Shown here piece by piece: positions 17,011-26,467 of a stretch of DNA of 64,000 nucleotides. The translations under genes were made by a program, and so were the position numbers. Origin of the DNA: Corynebacterium aquilae DSM 44791. Lineage in GTDB: Bacteria > Actinomycetota > Actinomycetes > Mycobacteriales > Mycobacteriaceae. The stretch covers positions 1,263,992 through 1,327,991 of the forward strand of contig NZ_CP009245.1 in the NCBI RefSeq assembly GCF_001941445.1, written 5' to 3'. The notes under the pieces were generated by a model. It was not told the DNA's origin, ran no database searches, and saw only the letters and a list, made by a program, of their open reading frames with translations. Position 1 is the first letter of the stretch; each line of letters starts with the position of its first letter.

Positions 17011-18867
17011 ATGAACGTAGAGATCGAAGAAGTACGCGACTTTCTCGCCGGCATCGAACCCTTCTCCCACCTGCCCAACGAACACCTCGACGACATCGCC
17101 ACCAGCGTCGAACTCACCTACGCGCGCCGGGGCACCACCATCATCGCCCGCGAGTCTTCCGGCAATGATCTCTACGTCATCCGCTCCGGGGCCGTCGACA
17201 TCGTCGACGACGAAGGTGTGTTGCTTGACCGACGCGACGCCGGGCGCTGCTTCGGGTATTCCACCATCAAGGGCGAAAACCTCTCGCGCTACGACATGAT
17301 CGCCGTCGAAGACAGCCTGCTCATGGCGGTGCCCCGGGAAAAGATTCAGGACTTGTCCGAACAATTCGACGACTTCGTGCGTTTCTTTTCCTCCCAATCG
17401 GCCCGCATCCGCGCCGCCGCCGATCACCTGCGCCAAGAATCCTCCAACGATGTTTTGCGCACCAGGCTGGGGGAGTTCATGATCTCCGAACCGGCCACCT
17501 GCACCCCGGAGATGACCATCCAGCACGCAGCGCAAGTCATGCGGGAGAAAACCGTGTCCTCCCTGCTGGTTGTCGACGGGGAGAAATTTCTTGGCATCCT
17601 CACCGACCGCGACATGCGCAACCGAGTAGTCGCCGACAACATGGACGTCACCCAGCCGGTCACCGCGATCATGACCCCCGACCCGCGCACCGCGACCAGT
17701 GACACCCTCGCCTTTGAAGCCATGCTGATTATGGCCGAACTAGGCATCCACCACCTGCCCGTCGTCGACAACGGCGCACTGGCCGGCATCATCGCCAGCG
17801 CCGACATCATGCGGCTGCTCCGCCACGACCCGATCTACGTCACCGCCGACCTATCGCGGCGCAGCACCCCGGAAGAACTCAAAGACGTCTACTCATCCGC
17901 CGGCGACGTCGCCGTCCGCTTCATCGACCGCGGCGCCAGCGCCGAAGACATCACCGGGCTGCTCACCGTCTCCGCCGACGCGCTCGCCCGCCGCCTGCTC
18001 ACCCTCGGCGAACAGCGCCTCGGCCCACCACCGGTGCCCTACGCCTTCGTCGTGCTCGGCTCCCAAGGCCGCCGCGGCATGGGGCTTGCCAGCGACCAAG
18101 ACAACGCCCTCATCCTCGACAACTCCTACGACGAAGCCGCCCACGGCGACTACTTCGAGAAACTATCCACCTTCGTCTGCGATGGCTTACACGACGCCGG
18201 CCAAGTGCTCTGCCCCGGCGACATGATGGCCAAAAACCCCCAATGGCGCATGACAGAACACACCTGGCAGACCACCTTCAACCACTGGATCACCGCCCCC
18301 GAACCAGAAGCACTACTGGCCGCCCAGGTCTTTTTCGACATGCGGGCCATCGCCGGCGAACTCGACCTGGGCGCCAACGTGCACGCCCACGCCGTTTCTC
18401 AAGCGAAAAACGCCCCCCGCTTCCACGCCCACCTCGCAGCGCTGGCGGCGCGCCGCGAACCCCCGCTGGGCTTCTTCCGCGGCCTGGTCGTCGAACGCTC
18501 CGGCGACTACGCCCACACCCTCAACGTCAAAAAGGGCGGTACTGCCGCCATCGTGCAAATGGCCCGCCTGTTCAGCCTCGCCGTCGGCGCAGAAGTGCTG
18601 CCCACCCGCGACCGACTGCTCGCAGCCGCCGGCAACGGGCCGGTGTCCGAACGCGGCGGCCAAGACCTCGTCGACGCCTTCGACTTCCTCACCACCATCT
18701 CCCTGCGCCACCAAGCCCAACAGCTCCGCACCGGCCACGACCCCGACTACAACATCGACCCCAAAGCGCTAAACAAGATGGACCGCGAACACTTGCGCGA
18801 CGCCTTCCAAATCATCAAATCCATGCAAAACGCACTGGCCACCAAATTCCCCATCCGCACCATCTAG
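17011..18867 (+). CDS. cNMP-binding / CBS-pair / DUF294 nucleotidyltransferase-like signalling protein
   Basis: The domain order is clear. A cyclic-nucleotide-binding-like barrel occupies about residues 10-125. Two CBS motifs follow (about 150-275; MREKTVSSLLVVDGEKFLGILTDRD and MAELGIHHLPVVDNGALAGIIASAD). Next is a DUF294 nucleotidyltransferase domain (GSQGRRGMGLASDQDNALI) with a DxD metal pair, then DUF294_C. This architecture resembles GlnD-like sensors and is widespread in actinobacteria beside a DnaQ-like exonuclease, as here. The ligand is probably an adenine nucleotide bound by the CBS pair. The ATG at 17011 is preferred over the GTG at 17002, which overlaps the only SD-like stretch. 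Confidence 0.88.
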   Translation: MNVEIEEVRDFLAGIEPFSHLPNEHLDDIATSVELTYARRGTTIIARESSGNDLYVIRSGAVDIVDDEGVLLDRRDAGRCFGYSTIKGENLSRYDMIAVEDSLLMAVPREKIQDLSEQFDDFVRFFSSQSARIRAAADHLRQESSNDVLRTRLGEFMISEPATCTPEMTIQHAAQVMREKTVSSLLVVDGEKFLGILTDRDMRNRVVADNMDVTQPVTAIMTPDPRTATSDTLAFEAMLIMAELGIHHLPVVDNGALAGIIASADIMRLLRHDPIYVTADLSRRSTPEELKDVYSSAGDVAVRFIDRGASAEDITGLLTVSADALARRLLTLGEQRLGPPPVPYAFVVLGSQGRRGMGLASDQDNALILDNSYDEAAHGDYFEKLSTFVCDGLHDAGQVLCPGDMMAKNPQWRMTEHTWQTTFNHWITAPEPEALLAAQVFFDMRAIAGELDLGANVHAHAVSQAKNAPRFHAHLAALAARREPPLGFFRGLVVERSGDYAHTLNVKKGGTAAIVQMARLFSLAVGAEVLPTRDRLLAAAGNGPVSERGGQDLVDAFDFLTTISLRHQAQQLRTGHDPDYNIDPKALNKMDREHLRDAFQIIKSMQNALATKFPIRTI

Positions 18868-18888
18868 GAACCAGGGGAGTACCACACC

Positions 18889-19554
18889 ATGTTTGGCTTT
18901 GGAAAAGCACGAAAAACAGCGACAGCCACCGGGGCGCTCAAAGACTTCTACGCGGTCGCCGCACCAGACAAAAACACGCCCCTAACCCAAGCGCCGCTAC
19001 TCGCCGTCGACGTCGAAACCACCGGACTCGAACCCGGCAAAGACCACCTCCTGTCCATCGGATGGGTGGCTCTCAACGGGCTCAGCATTGACGCCGGCAG
19101 CGCCGGACACGTCATCATCGACAACCCCGACACCCGCGACACCAGCGTCGGACACTCCGCCACCATCCACGGACTCACCGACGACGCACTCGCCGCCGGA
19201 CACAGCCCCCAGCAAGCGCTCGACGCCTTCCTCGCTGCCCTGCGCGGCCGCGCCATGCTCGTGCACTACGCAGCCATGGAAAAAGGTTTTCTCTCCCACG
19301 CACTCAAACAGCACTACGGGGCCGGACTCGACGTGCCCATCGTCGACACCTTCGCCCTCGAACGCCGCCACATGGAACGCATGTTCACCTACCCGCGGGG
19401 TGAAGACCTACGGCTACCCCGAGTGCGGTCCCGCTACGGGCTGCCGCACTACCGCAGCCACAACGCGCTCACCGACGCGCTCGCCTGCGCCGAGCTCTAC
19501 CTCGCGCTGGTGGCCCACGGGAAAGCCACCACCCTCAAACCCCTTCTCATCTAG
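18889..19554 (+). CDS. DnaQ-like DEDDh 3'-5' exonuclease
   Basis: The 221-aa product carries the three exonuclease motifs of the DnaQ/RNase T superfamily. ExoI is VDVETTG (D41, E43). ExoII is in VHYAAMEKGFLSHAL. ExoIII is HNALTDALAC (H191, D196), with His placing it in the DEDDh class. About 35 N-terminal residues precede the fold. It begins 22 bp after the DUF294 gene and is co-transcribed. The conserved pairing suggests it trims DNA or RNA under control of the sensor; it is too short and lacks the partner motifs to be assigned as the replicative epsilon subunit. Confidence 0.88.
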   Translation: MFGFGKARKTATATGALKDFYAVAAPDKNTPLTQAPLLAVDVETTGLEPGKDHLLSIGWVALNGLSIDAGSAGHVIIDNPDTRDTSVGHSATIHGLTDDALAAGHSPQQALDAFLAALRGRAMLVHYAAMEKGFLSHALKQHYGAGLDVPIVDTFALERRHMERMFTYPRGEDLRLPRVRSRYGLPHYRSHNALTDALACAELYLALVAHGKATTLKPLLI

Positions 19555-19636
19555 TTACCCCCAGCAAGAAGCGCCAGGTACAAAGTGGGGCTAGTTTTGT
19601 GGGGGCAAAAATCCCACATCTAGAGCAAAATTTTTG

Positions 19637-19642
19637 TAGGCT
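19637..19642 (+). promoter_or_regulatory. -10 box (TAGGCT) for the FAH-family gene; leaderless start
   Basis: TAGGCT ends 7 bases before the ATG at 19650. No Shine-Dalgarno sequence lies in between, indicating a leaderless mRNA. Confidence 0.5.
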
Positions 19643-19649
19643 ATGCCAC

Positions 19650-20447
19650 ATGCGTTTTGGACGAATTGCAACCCCCGAAGGAATGACCTTCTGCGTCATC
19701 GAGGGCGACGGCGAACAAGCCATCGCCAAGGCCATCAACGGCCACCCCTTTGCCGACCCCGAATACACCGGCAAAGAATACCCCTTGAGTGACGTCAAAC
19801 TCCTGGCCCCGATGCTTCCCTCGAAGATCGTCGCCATCGGCCGCAACTACGCCGACCACGTTGCAGAGGTCTTTAAAAAGAGCGCAGAATCCCTGCCCCC
19901 GACCCTGTTCCTCAAGCCCCCGACGGCAGTCGTCGGCCCCGGTGCAGCCATCAAGATCCCCGAATTCGCCACCAAAGTCGAATTCGAAGGCGAACTCGCA
20001 CTCGTTATCGGCCGCCCCTGCAAAAACGTCAAGGCCGACGACTGGCGCAGCGTGGTGCGCGGATACACCATCATCAACGACGTCTCCTCCCGCGACCTGC
20101 AGTTCGCCGACGGCCAGTGGGCACGCGCCAAAGGCATCGACACCTTCGCCCCGCTCGGCCCCTGGATCGAAACCGACCTTGACGCCATCGACGTCACCAA
20201 CCTGCCCATCAAGGCACACCTCACCCACGACGGTGTCACCGAAACCAAGCAGGACTCCAACTCCAACCAGATGATCATGAACCTCGGCGAAATCATCGAG
20301 TTCATCACCGCCTCCATGACCCTGCTGCCCGGCGACATCATCTGCACCGGCTCCCCCGCAGGCACCGCCCCGATGAGCCCCGGTGACTACATCGAAATCG
20401 AAATCCCCGGCATCGGCCGCCTCGGAAACCCCGTGGAAGCCGCCTAA
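19650..20447 (+). CDS. Fumarylacetoacetate hydrolase family protein
   Basis: The 265-aa product is a short-form FAH-family enzyme, a Mg-dependent hydrolase, isomerase or decarboxylase acting on 2,4-dioxo acids (acylpyruvase, oxaloacetate decarboxylase or HHDD isomerase). Diagnostic blocks are VAIGRNYADHVAE, FLKPPTAVVGPG, the metal-binding EFEGELALVIGRP, GYTIINDVSSRDLQF, and the C-terminal LLPGDIICTGSPAGT. The start is taken at the ATG immediately after a -10 box; the 17 upstream codons do not resemble the family. Orthologues lie upstream of gltX in corynebacteria. The exact substrate cannot be read from sequence. Confidence 0.9.
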   Translation: MRFGRIATPEGMTFCVIEGDGEQAIAKAINGHPFADPEYTGKEYPLSDVKLLAPMLPSKIVAIGRNYADHVAEVFKKSAESLPPTLFLKPPTAVVGPGAAIKIPEFATKVEFEGELALVIGRPCKNVKADDWRSVVRGYTIINDVSSRDLQFADGQWARAKGIDTFAPLGPWIETDLDAIDVTNLPIKAHLTHDGVTETKQDSNSNQMIMNLGEIIEFITASMTLLPGDIICTGSPAGTAPMSPGDYIEIEIPGIGRLGNPVEAA

Positions 20448-20463
20448 CACCCCACCCAACCGG

Positions 20464-20491
20464 CCCCCAGCATCACCACCGATGCTGGGGG
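20464..20491 (+). terminator. Terminator of the FAH-family gene
   Basis: An 11-bp perfect stem (20464-20474 / 20481-20491) with a 6-base loop is followed by tctcctct. Confidence 0.8.
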
Positions 20492-20575
20492 TCTCCTCTA
20501 TCCCCACACACCGCCAAGCCAGCCAAACAACCGCGGGTACACCCGCACCATCAGAAAACCGTGGGGGTCGCCAAC

Positions 20576-20581
20576 TATAGT
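20576..20581 (+). promoter_or_regulatory. -10 box (TATAGT) of the membrane-protein gene
   Basis: A near-consensus -10 box lies about 37 bp before the GTG at 20618. The predicted leader of about 30 nt contains GGAAAGG at the correct distance, which supports that GTG over upstream starts in the same frame. Confidence 0.5.
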
Positions 20582-20617
20582 GTGCCCTTGAGACCCCACA
20601 ACGGAAAGGGCCCCGCG

Positions 20618-21283
20618 GTGTTCCTGCAAGACCCAGAGCTACAACCCATCTACCGATCACTCGCCATCACCCAGGCAGCGATCTTCTCCGCCCTCTGCCT
20701 GGTCTGGGGACTCGACCACAACTTCGACCTGAGCATCCACATCCCACTATCGGTGGCCACAGCATTTTCCGCACTCGGCTGCGTTGCCATCTTCTCCTAC
20801 CGCAGCGGCGGCGCCGGACGATCCTGGCTGCTCGGCCAACAATTCGAAGCCGTAGTTCTCGTATTCCTCGCCGCAACCCTCGGCGTGATCGCAGCTATCA
20901 GCCCCATCGCCTACATGCTGCTCGACAACGGCGGAGGAAACCATCCCATCGCCCACTGCGTAGAACTCATCGCCTACGGCATCGTCTACGTCTGCCTCGC
21001 CTTCGTCATCGTGGTGACCGCCGCGAAAACCGAAAAACGCTACCGGCTCATCGGGCTGCCACTATGCGTCGTGCTTCTCATCATCACCGTCGCCCGCGGC
21101 CAACTCGACAACATCCTCATCGAATCCGGCAAAGCCAGCCCCCACTGGCTGCGCCTCATCCCGCCCTTCGAACTCACACCCGAATGGACAACCGCCTTCG
21201 CACAACTGGGGATCCTAGCCCTCATCAGCCTGGCAGCTCTCGTCGTGGTCTACATCAAGCGCTCCGCACTGCCGCGCGCCTAA
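20618..21283 (+). CDS. Multi-pass membrane protein of unknown function
   Basis: The 221-aa product has about six hydrophobic segments (for example AAIFSALCLVWGL, AVVLVFLAATLGVIAAISPIAYMLL, IVYVCLAFVIVVTAA, LPLCVVLLIITVA, LGILALISLAALVVVYI) separated by short loops, and ends with a basic tail (KRSALPRA). The start is the GTG at 20618, supported by GGAAAGG 8-9 bases upstream and by the promoter; starts further upstream would lie before the transcript start. No transporter or enzyme motif is recognisable. It is a single gene, convergent with the following minus-strand gene and almost abutting it. Confidence 0.75.
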   Translation: MFLQDPELQPIYRSLAITQAAIFSALCLVWGLDHNFDLSIHIPLSVATAFSALGCVAIFSYRSGGAGRSWLLGQQFEAVVLVFLAATLGVIAAISPIAYMLLDNGGGNHPIAHCVELIAYGIVYVCLAFVIVVTAAKTEKRYRLIGLPLCVVLLIITVARGQLDNILIESGKASPHWLRLIPPFELTPEWTTAFAQLGILALISLAALVVVYIKRSALPRA

Positions 21284-22044
21284 AAATCAGCCGACAACGG
21301 AGAAAACACGTGCAGCTCGTGTGCGAAGTAATTCCCTGCACGCGGTGACATACTCCGGGCCGACAACCGCGAAGACATCTGCTTGGAAGATGCACACCGC
21401 ACAAAAACCGTGGCATCACTTTCACCAGCAAGCGCCCGCAGGTTCGCCTCCAGCACGCATCGAAACCCCTCATGGCTGCTCGACAAAGGCAACACCGAGC
21501 CATAGGCACACAGCACGGTGCCGATCGACCCTCCCAGACACTCACGCACCATTTCGCACAATCCCGCAGATAGTGCGATATCCGACTGCTCAACATGGGC
21601 CAGCAACGCCCGCACACCGAAAGAACTCGCCCTGCCGTCCACAAAAACATAGTTGTTGAGCAACACAACGGCGCGAAAGTCCTCCAACACGTCGCGGAAA
21701 GACTCATTCAACGACTCGCTGTGCACCAAAGAAGCCACACGCTTTTGAGTGCCATCAAACCGATCCGTCATGCCACCCGAACCCGGATTCAAGCCGAGAT
21801 ACACCAGCACCTGCTCCACCGACATGCACTCGTCCACATCGTCCGTGCGGAAAATCACCGCCACCAAACGCACCGCCGGCTCGCCATAGAACAACGCCCA
21901 CAACTCAAAAGTGACACCGCTTTCAGCATCGGTATAAAACACCCGCCTGTTCTCCAACTGATCCTCGCAGGCACCCAACAAGACAGCCGAACGAGAAACC
22001 ACGCAACCCCACCACGATGCGATCGAAAACTTCTGCTCAGACAT
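21280..22044 (-). CDS. Hypothetical protein, 254 aa
   Basis: I do not recognise this protein. It starts at the ATG at 22044 with AAGGAG about 10 bases upstream. The product is soluble and acidic, with alternating strand and helix segments (VTFELWALFYGEPAVRLVAVIFRTDDVDECMSV; FRAVVLLNNYVFVDGRASSFGVRALL) and no cofactor motif, signal peptide or membrane helix. Its base composition is less skewed than its neighbours and its codon choice is more relaxed, which could mean recent acquisition. Its last 4 bases overlap the end of the convergent membrane-protein gene. Confidence 0.7.
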   Translation of the reverse strand: MSEQKFSIASWWGCVVSRSAVLLGACEDQLENRRVFYTDAESGVTFELWALFYGEPAVRLVAVIFRTDDVDECMSVEQVLVYLGLNPGSGGMTDRFDGTQKRVASLVHSESLNESFRDVLEDFRAVVLLNNYVFVDGRASSFGVRALLAHVEQSDIALSAGLCEMVRECLGGSIGTVLCAYGSVLPLSSSHEGFRCVLEANLRALAGESDATVFVRCASSKQMSSRLSARSMSPRAGNYFAHELHVFSPLSADF

Positions 22045-22378
22045 TTAGAAAAACTCCTTGACTCAAAAAAGGGGAGCAACAGCAAGTGCTGCCACTGCCA
22101 CCATCAAAGAAGCCTTCCCAGCCTGGCGCAAGGACTACCAGGGCAAACAAACCACCACAGTGCCGCCCCCATTTTCCCTACGGATCCGACCACGGTTCCC
22201 TCCGCATCTTCCCCACGCCCCTCCGGATCCGATCACCTTTCCCTCCGACTCCCCTCCCCAGCCAACAGGCCAGGAAAACTCCCTGACCAGCAATAAAGAA
22301 GCGCTGTGTTTCTCATCACAACCAGTGGTGGGGGCTTAAAAAACCCACCCCACACGTCGACAACACCGCAGAAAAGAA
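22045..22378. other. Intergenic region (334 bp)
   Basis: No gene is convincing; plus-strand open frames here are Pro/Ser/Thr/His-rich and have no ribosome site. It must carry the minus-strand promoter of the 254-aa gene and the end of the entC transcript. I could not place either precisely. Confidence 0.4.
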
Positions 22379-23500
22379 CTACCCAGCCGAAGCAGAAATC
22401 CCCAAAGCACGCAACAACGTACCCAACTTCGCCGTCGTCTCATCAAACTCATCCACCGGCACAGAATCAGCCACAATTCCACCACCCGCCCACGCACGCG
22501 CCGACAAACAATCCGCAGCAACCTCAGCGCACCGAATCGCAACCATGAACTCACCATCACCGCTAGCATCCGACCACCCCACCGCGCCCGCATAAAACCC
22601 CCGCGGATCCTCCGCAGTCTCAATCAACGCAGCAGCCGCCTCCGTCGGCGTACCACAAATCGCCGGCGTCGGATGCACCACCAACGCCAACTCCAACGCC
22701 GAAACCCCAGAATCCTTCAACTGGCCAGTAATCGGCGTCGCCAAATGCCACATCTCACGCGTCCGCATCAACTCAGGACGCGAAGGAATCGACAACTGAG
22801 AACACAACGGCTCCAAATGCCCACGCAACGCATCAACCACAAACTGATGCTCCAACGCATCCTTCGACGACTCCAACAACGAACGCCCACGCAACTCGTC
22901 CTCAACCTTGTCCCCACCACGCGGAACACTGCCAGCCAACGGATACGCCGAAATCGTCGACCCCTGCTTCTTGATCAACACCTCCGGCGACGAACCCACC
23001 AACGTGCCACCACCAGCAGGGGAAAGATCCGCAATAAACCCATTGTTCGTCGGCGACCCATCAATCAAACGAGCAGCCACCAACAAAGGATCAGTCGGCT
23101 CATCGAAACCAATATCGACGCGCCGGGCAAGAACGACCTTTTCCAAGCAGGTGCGCTCAATGGTGTTGATTGCTGCCTGCACCCTGGCGATGTGTTCTTC
23201 ACGGCTGGGCTCCACCCCGGTGAGGCGGGCATGGAGCTGAGCTCCTGGGCCGAGTCGGTAATAGGCATGCGGTTCTAGGGGGCCGTCTTCGCGGATGATT
23301 TTCTCCGGCACAGTCAGCGCGACATCGCCACCGATAGCAAAGGGAAGTGCACCCACCACCATCTCGACCCTGTTGTCCCGCAGTGCCGTGATTGCATCTT
23401 CGGGGTCCGTGAAAGTCTCCATGCTGCCCTGGGTTCGCACGGAGCCGTGCGGGCGGGAGAGGAGGAAATCCGGGGCGGAAGCCGGGCGAGAGGCAAACAT
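22379..23500 (-). CDS. entC: Isochorismate synthase
   Basis: This enzyme converts chorismate to isochorismate for menaquinone or siderophore synthesis. The 373-aa product shows the chorismate-binding family blocks: the lysine base in [68 protein letters not shown] and [24 protein letters not shown]. The start at 23500 removes an upstream extension that overlaps the gltX promoter. It is divergent from gltX, with 94 bp between the starts. Corynebacteria make menaquinone, so menF could equally name it; no men or ent neighbours are present. Synonymous composition changes sharply inside the gene near 23,100. Confidence 0.9.
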   Translation of the reverse strand: MFASRPASAPDFLLSRPHGSVRTQGSMETFTDPEDAITALRDNRVEMVVGALPFAIGGDVALTVPEKIIREDGPLEPHAYYRLGPGAQLHARLTGVEPSREEHIARVQAAINTIERTCLEKVVLARRVDIGFDEPTDPLLVAARLIDGSPTNNGFIADLSPAGGGTLVGSSPEVLIKKQGSTISAYPLAGSVPRGGDKVEDELRGRSLLESSKDALEHQFVVDALRGHLEPLCSQLSIPSRPELMRTREMWHLATPITGQLKDSGVSALELALVVHPTPAICGTPTEAAAALIETAEDPRGFYAGAVGWSDASGDGEFMVAIRCAEVAADCLSARAWAGGGIVADSVPVDEFDETTAKLGTLLRALGISASAG

Positions 23501-23580
23501 GGTGGGGCAGTTTATCAGGTCTAGGGCTGCTGGCCGGGTGCGAAAAGTGCACTGGCGACTGGCAACGAAGTTTGCCTGGG

Positions 23581-23586
23581 TATGCT
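23581..23586 (+). promoter_or_regulatory. -10 box (TATGCT) of gltX; leaderless start
   Basis: TATGCT is followed by 8 bases and then the gltX ATG at 23595, with no ribosome-binding site. This is a leaderless-mRNA layout. Confidence 0.6.
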
Positions 23587-23594
23587 TGGGGACT

Positions 23595-25073
23595 ATGTCT
23601 GATGTTCGCGTACGTTTTTGTCCCTCACCCACCGGCACCCCTCACGTCGGTATGGTTCGCACCGCCCTTTTTAACTGGGCATACGCCCGCCACACTGGCG
23701 GCAAGCTGATTTTCCGCATCGAAGATACCGATGCTGCCCGTGACTCGGAAGAGTCCTACCAGGCCATCATCGAGTCTTTGAAGTGGCTCGGTATGGAATG
23801 GGACGAAGGTATCGATGTGGGTGGCCCGGACGCCCCGTACCGCCAGTCGCAGCGTGCCGACATCTACCAGGACGTTCTTGCCAAGCTCAAGGAGTCCGGC
23901 GATATCTACCCGGCGTACTCCACCGCAGAAGAAGTCGAGGCTCGCCACAAGGCTGCTGGCCGCGACCCGAAGCTCGGCTACGACAACTTCGATCGTGACC
24001 TCACCGACGGGCAGATCGCAGCTTTTGAGGCCGAAGGCCGCAAGCCGGTGTGGCGTCTGCGTATGCCGAACAAGACCTGGAGCTGGCACGACCTGGTGCG
24101 CGGCGACATCGAATTCAAGGCTGAAACCCAGCCGGACTTCGTGGTTGCGCGCTCCAACGGGGATCCGCTGTACACCTTGGTCAACCCGGTTGATGACGCC
24201 CTGATGGGAGTCACTCACGTCCTGCGTGGCGAGGATCTTCTCCCGTCTACCCCGCGCCAGCTGGCTCTCTACGAAGCGCTGGAGCGCATCGGTATCGCCA
24301 AGCAGACCCCGCAGTTCGGCCACCTGCCGTTCGTGATGGGCGAGGGCAACAAGAAGCTGTCCAAGCGTGACCCGGAATCCAACCTGTTCAACCACCGCGA
24401 TGCCGGCATCATCCCCGAGGGCATGCTGAACTACCTGGCACTCCTGGGCTGGTCACTGTCGAAGGATCAGGACATCTTCAGCGTGGAAGATCTCGTGAAG
24501 AACTTCGATGTCGAAGATGTGTTGAAGAACCCGGCTCGCTTTGACCAGAAGAAGCTTGAGGCCATCAACGCCGACCACATCCGTCTGCTGGAGCTTGAAG
24601 ACTTCACCAAGCGCCTGCGCACCTACCTGGAGGAGTACAAGAACTTCCCGGCTGACTACCCCGCAGACAAGTTTGCTTTCGCCGCAGAGCTGGTGCAGAC
24701 CCGCATCAAGAAGCTGGAAGACGCTGACGACTTGCTGCGTTTCCTTGTCACCGCTGATGCGGATCTGGAGCTTGATGAGAAGTCTGCCCGCAAGAATCTC
24801 AAGGAAGATGCGGTCCAGCCCCTGACCGAGGCCATCGCAGTGCTGGAAGGTGTTGAGGACTTCACCACCGCAAACATCGAGGCAGCCCTGTCTAGCAAGC
24901 TGATTGAGGAACTCGAGCTCAAGCCCCGCAAGGCTTATGGAGCGCTGCGCGTTGCGATCTCCGGCATGCAGGTCTCCCCGCCGCTGTTCGAGTCCATGGA
25001 ACTGCTGGGTAAGGAATCCACCTTGTTCCGCCTGCGCGCAGCCTTGGAAAAGACTCCCTTCGAGGCTGCCTAG
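23595..25073 (+). CDS. gltX: Glutamyl-tRNA synthetase
   Basis: This class I aminoacyl-tRNA synthetase charges tRNA-Glu; in organisms lacking GlnRS it also misacylates tRNA-Gln for amidation. The 492-aa product has the HIGH-equivalent motif [10 protein letters not shown] at residues 8-17 and KLSKR at 254-258. The Rossmann core is followed by the helical anticodon-binding domain. The ATG at 23595 directly follows a -10 box. tRNA-Gln and tRNA-Glu genes lie downstream on the same strand, which fits its role. An intrinsic terminator separates them. Confidence 0.97.
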   Translation: MSDVRVRFCPSPTGTPHVGMVRTALFNWAYARHTGGKLIFRIEDTDAARDSEESYQAIIESLKWLGMEWDEGIDVGGPDAPYRQSQRADIYQDVLAKLKESGDIYPAYSTAEEVEARHKAAGRDPKLGYDNFDRDLTDGQIAAFEAEGRKPVWRLRMPNKTWSWHDLVRGDIEFKAETQPDFVVARSNGDPLYTLVNPVDDALMGVTHVLRGEDLLPSTPRQLALYEALERIGIAKQTPQFGHLPFVMGEGNKKLSKRDPESNLFNHRDAGIIPEGMLNYLALLGWSLSKDQDIFSVEDLVKNFDVEDVLKNPARFDQKKLEAINADHIRLLELEDFTKRLRTYLEEYKNFPADYPADKFAFAAELVQTRIKKLEDADDLLRFLVTADADLELDEKSARKNLKEDAVQPLTEAIAVLEGVEDFTTANIEAALSSKLIEELELKPRKAYGALRVAISGMQVSPPLFESMELLGKESTLFRLRAALEKTPFEAA

Positions 25074-25117
25074 AAGCAGCTTTGTTGGTGGCGGCTGAAT
25101 AAGTGAACGCCTCCAGT

Positions 25118-25163
25118 ACCGGCAGCTTGGCTGTGCTTGAACACGGTCGGGCTGCCGGTTTTG
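25118..25163 (+). terminator. Terminator downstream of gltX
   Basis: Arms ACCGGCAGC (25118-25126) and GCTGCCGGT (25151-25159) enclose a 24-base loop. The stem is followed by a short T-run. Confidence 0.6.
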
Positions 25164-25265
25164 CTGTGCCTAGACAAAGAGATGCTGTCGTGGGGGAGGG
25201 CCAATTTTCTAAATCCCACCGTTGTTATCTTTGGGCTTAGGGTTTGTGCCCGATGACCAGCAGAG

Positions 25266-25295
25266 TTGCAACGCCTCGGAGCTTATGGTTATATT
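25266..25295 (+). promoter_or_regulatory. Promoter of the tRNA-Gln / tRNA-Glu unit
   Basis: TTGCAA (25266-25271), an 18-bp spacer and TATATT (25290-25295) lie 53 bp before the tRNA-Gln gene. Confidence 0.6.
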
Positions 25296-25348
25296 GTTCC
25301 TCGTCGCACAGAGCGCCCCGCCAAGCGGAAAGCGTACTGTACCGATAA

Positions 25349-25420
25349 TGCCCTATGGTGTAATTGGCAACACGAAGGTTTCTGGTTCCTTTATTCTTGG
25401 TTCGAGTCCAGGTAGGGCAG
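25349..25420 (+). tRNA. tRNA-Gln (CTG)
   Basis: The acceptor arm TGCCCTA/TAGGGCA, a GTGT/ACAC D stem, the anticodon loop TTCTGGT (anticodon CTG) and the T arm CTTGG-TTCGAGT-CCAGG all fold, with discriminator G and no encoded CCA. The inner anticodon pair is a T-T mismatch. It is 44 bp upstream of tRNA-Glu on the same strand. Confidence 0.92.
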
Positions 25421-25464
25421 CTGCAAAGCTGAAAAGTTTATACTTCGAAGTTTTGTGTCCTAAA

Positions 25465-25537
25465 GCCCCGTTCGTCTAGCGGCCTAGGACGCCGGCCTCT
25501 CACGCCGGTAACACGGGTTCAAATCCCGTACGGGGTA
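25465..25537 (+). tRNA. tRNA-Glu (CTC), copy 1
   Basis: The acceptor arm GCCCCGT/ACGGGGT, the anticodon stem CCGGC/GCCGG with loop CTCTCAC (anticodon CTC), and the T arm CGGGTTCAAATCCCG give a full cloverleaf. The 73-nt sequence is repeated exactly at 27081-27153. Confidence 0.95.
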
Positions 25538-25546
25538 CTCAAATTT

Positions 25547-25588
25547 CCTCATCACGATCGTCTCGCCGCGAACGTGATGAGGATTTTT
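25547..25588 (+). terminator. Hairpin after tRNA-Glu that also covers the methyltransferase ribosome site
   Basis: The 10-bp perfect arms CCTCATCACG (25547-25556) and CGTGATGAGG (25573-25582) are followed by ATTTTTGC, so the structure can terminate the tRNA transcript. The 3' arm contains the GATGAGGA ribosome site for the ATG at 25592. Transcripts that read through would therefore hide that site. Confidence 0.7.
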
Positions 25589-25591
25589 GCT

Positions 25592-26371
25592 ATGTATGAG
25601 TCTATGGATGAAGCTGGCTTTCTCAACAACCTAGAGAAAATATATAGCGATACCCAGATGGTCGGGTGGGACTTCTCGGTGCTTGACCGGTCTTTGGAAG
25701 TGGAGGGGCTTCCTTGGGACTTTGAGGTTGACTGCCTGTCGAAGATGCAGCAGGCATCATCCGTCCTCGATGTTGGCACCGGTGGGGGAGAACGACTGAT
25801 ATCGCTCATCAAGTCCCTTTCCCGGGCTGCTGGAAAGCCATATATTGCCGCCACGGAAGGATGGGAGCCAAATGTCAAGGTTGCGCGCGCAAACTTGAAA
25901 CCCTTTGGGGTTGAATGTGCAGCCTACGATCCAGACTCGCGTCAACCCAGCACTTTTAGGGATTCAACGTTCGATGTGATCATGAACAGGCACGAAAGCC
26001 TGGATGCCGTAGAAATTGCACGCTTGCTGGCCCCTGGTGGCGAATTTATGACTCAGCAGGTGGATGGGCATGACGTTCCCGAGCTGCATCAGTGGTTTGG
26101 TGCTGACTATGAATATCCAGAAGTGGGCCTTGAGAACTTTTGCCAGCAGCTTGAGCAGGCGGGGTTGACCATTACGTGCCAAGAATCTTGGGAGGGGTAC
26201 ATGCGCTTTTCGTCAGTTGAAGCTCTGGTCACCTATCTAGCGCTCGTTCCGTGGGATGTGCCGGGATTTAATGTGTCGGACCACGCCAGCACGCTTCTGG
26301 AGCTGCAGCGGGCGCCGAAGCCCATTGAGGTGACGCAGCGGCGGTTCCGGGTTTACGCGATGGCGAAGTGA
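25592..26371 (+). CDS. SAM-dependent methyltransferase (class I)
   Basis: The 259-aa product shows motif I VLDVGTGGGERLISL and motif II-like ATEGWEPNVKVARANL, then FRDSTFDVIMNRHESLDAVEIARLLAPGGEFMTQQV, typical of UbiE/Methyltransf_11 enzymes. The substrate is unknown. The start is the ATG at 25592, 8 bases after GATGAGGA; a GTG at 25574 lies inside the upstream hairpin and is less likely. The gene sits between two identical tRNA-Glu genes and is less GC-rich than the neighbouring core genes, consistent with acquired cargo. Confidence 0.85.
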   Translation: MYESMDEAGFLNNLEKIYSDTQMVGWDFSVLDRSLEVEGLPWDFEVDCLSKMQQASSVLDVGTGGGERLISLIKSLSRAAGKPYIAATEGWEPNVKVARANLKPFGVECAAYDPDSRQPSTFRDSTFDVIMNRHESLDAVEIARLLAPGGEFMTQQVDGHDVPELHQWFGADYEYPEVGLENFCQQLEQAGLTITCQESWEGYMRFSSVEALVTYLALVPWDVPGFNVSDHASTLLELQRAPKPIEVTQRRFRVYAMAK

Positions 26372-26467
26372 TGGGTAAAGACTGCATAAAATTTTGTGAA
26401 AACAACTGCGATTAACGTTTCCCCGTGCTTCAATGAGGGTGACTTGCATCATAAGTTAGGAGTTTTC

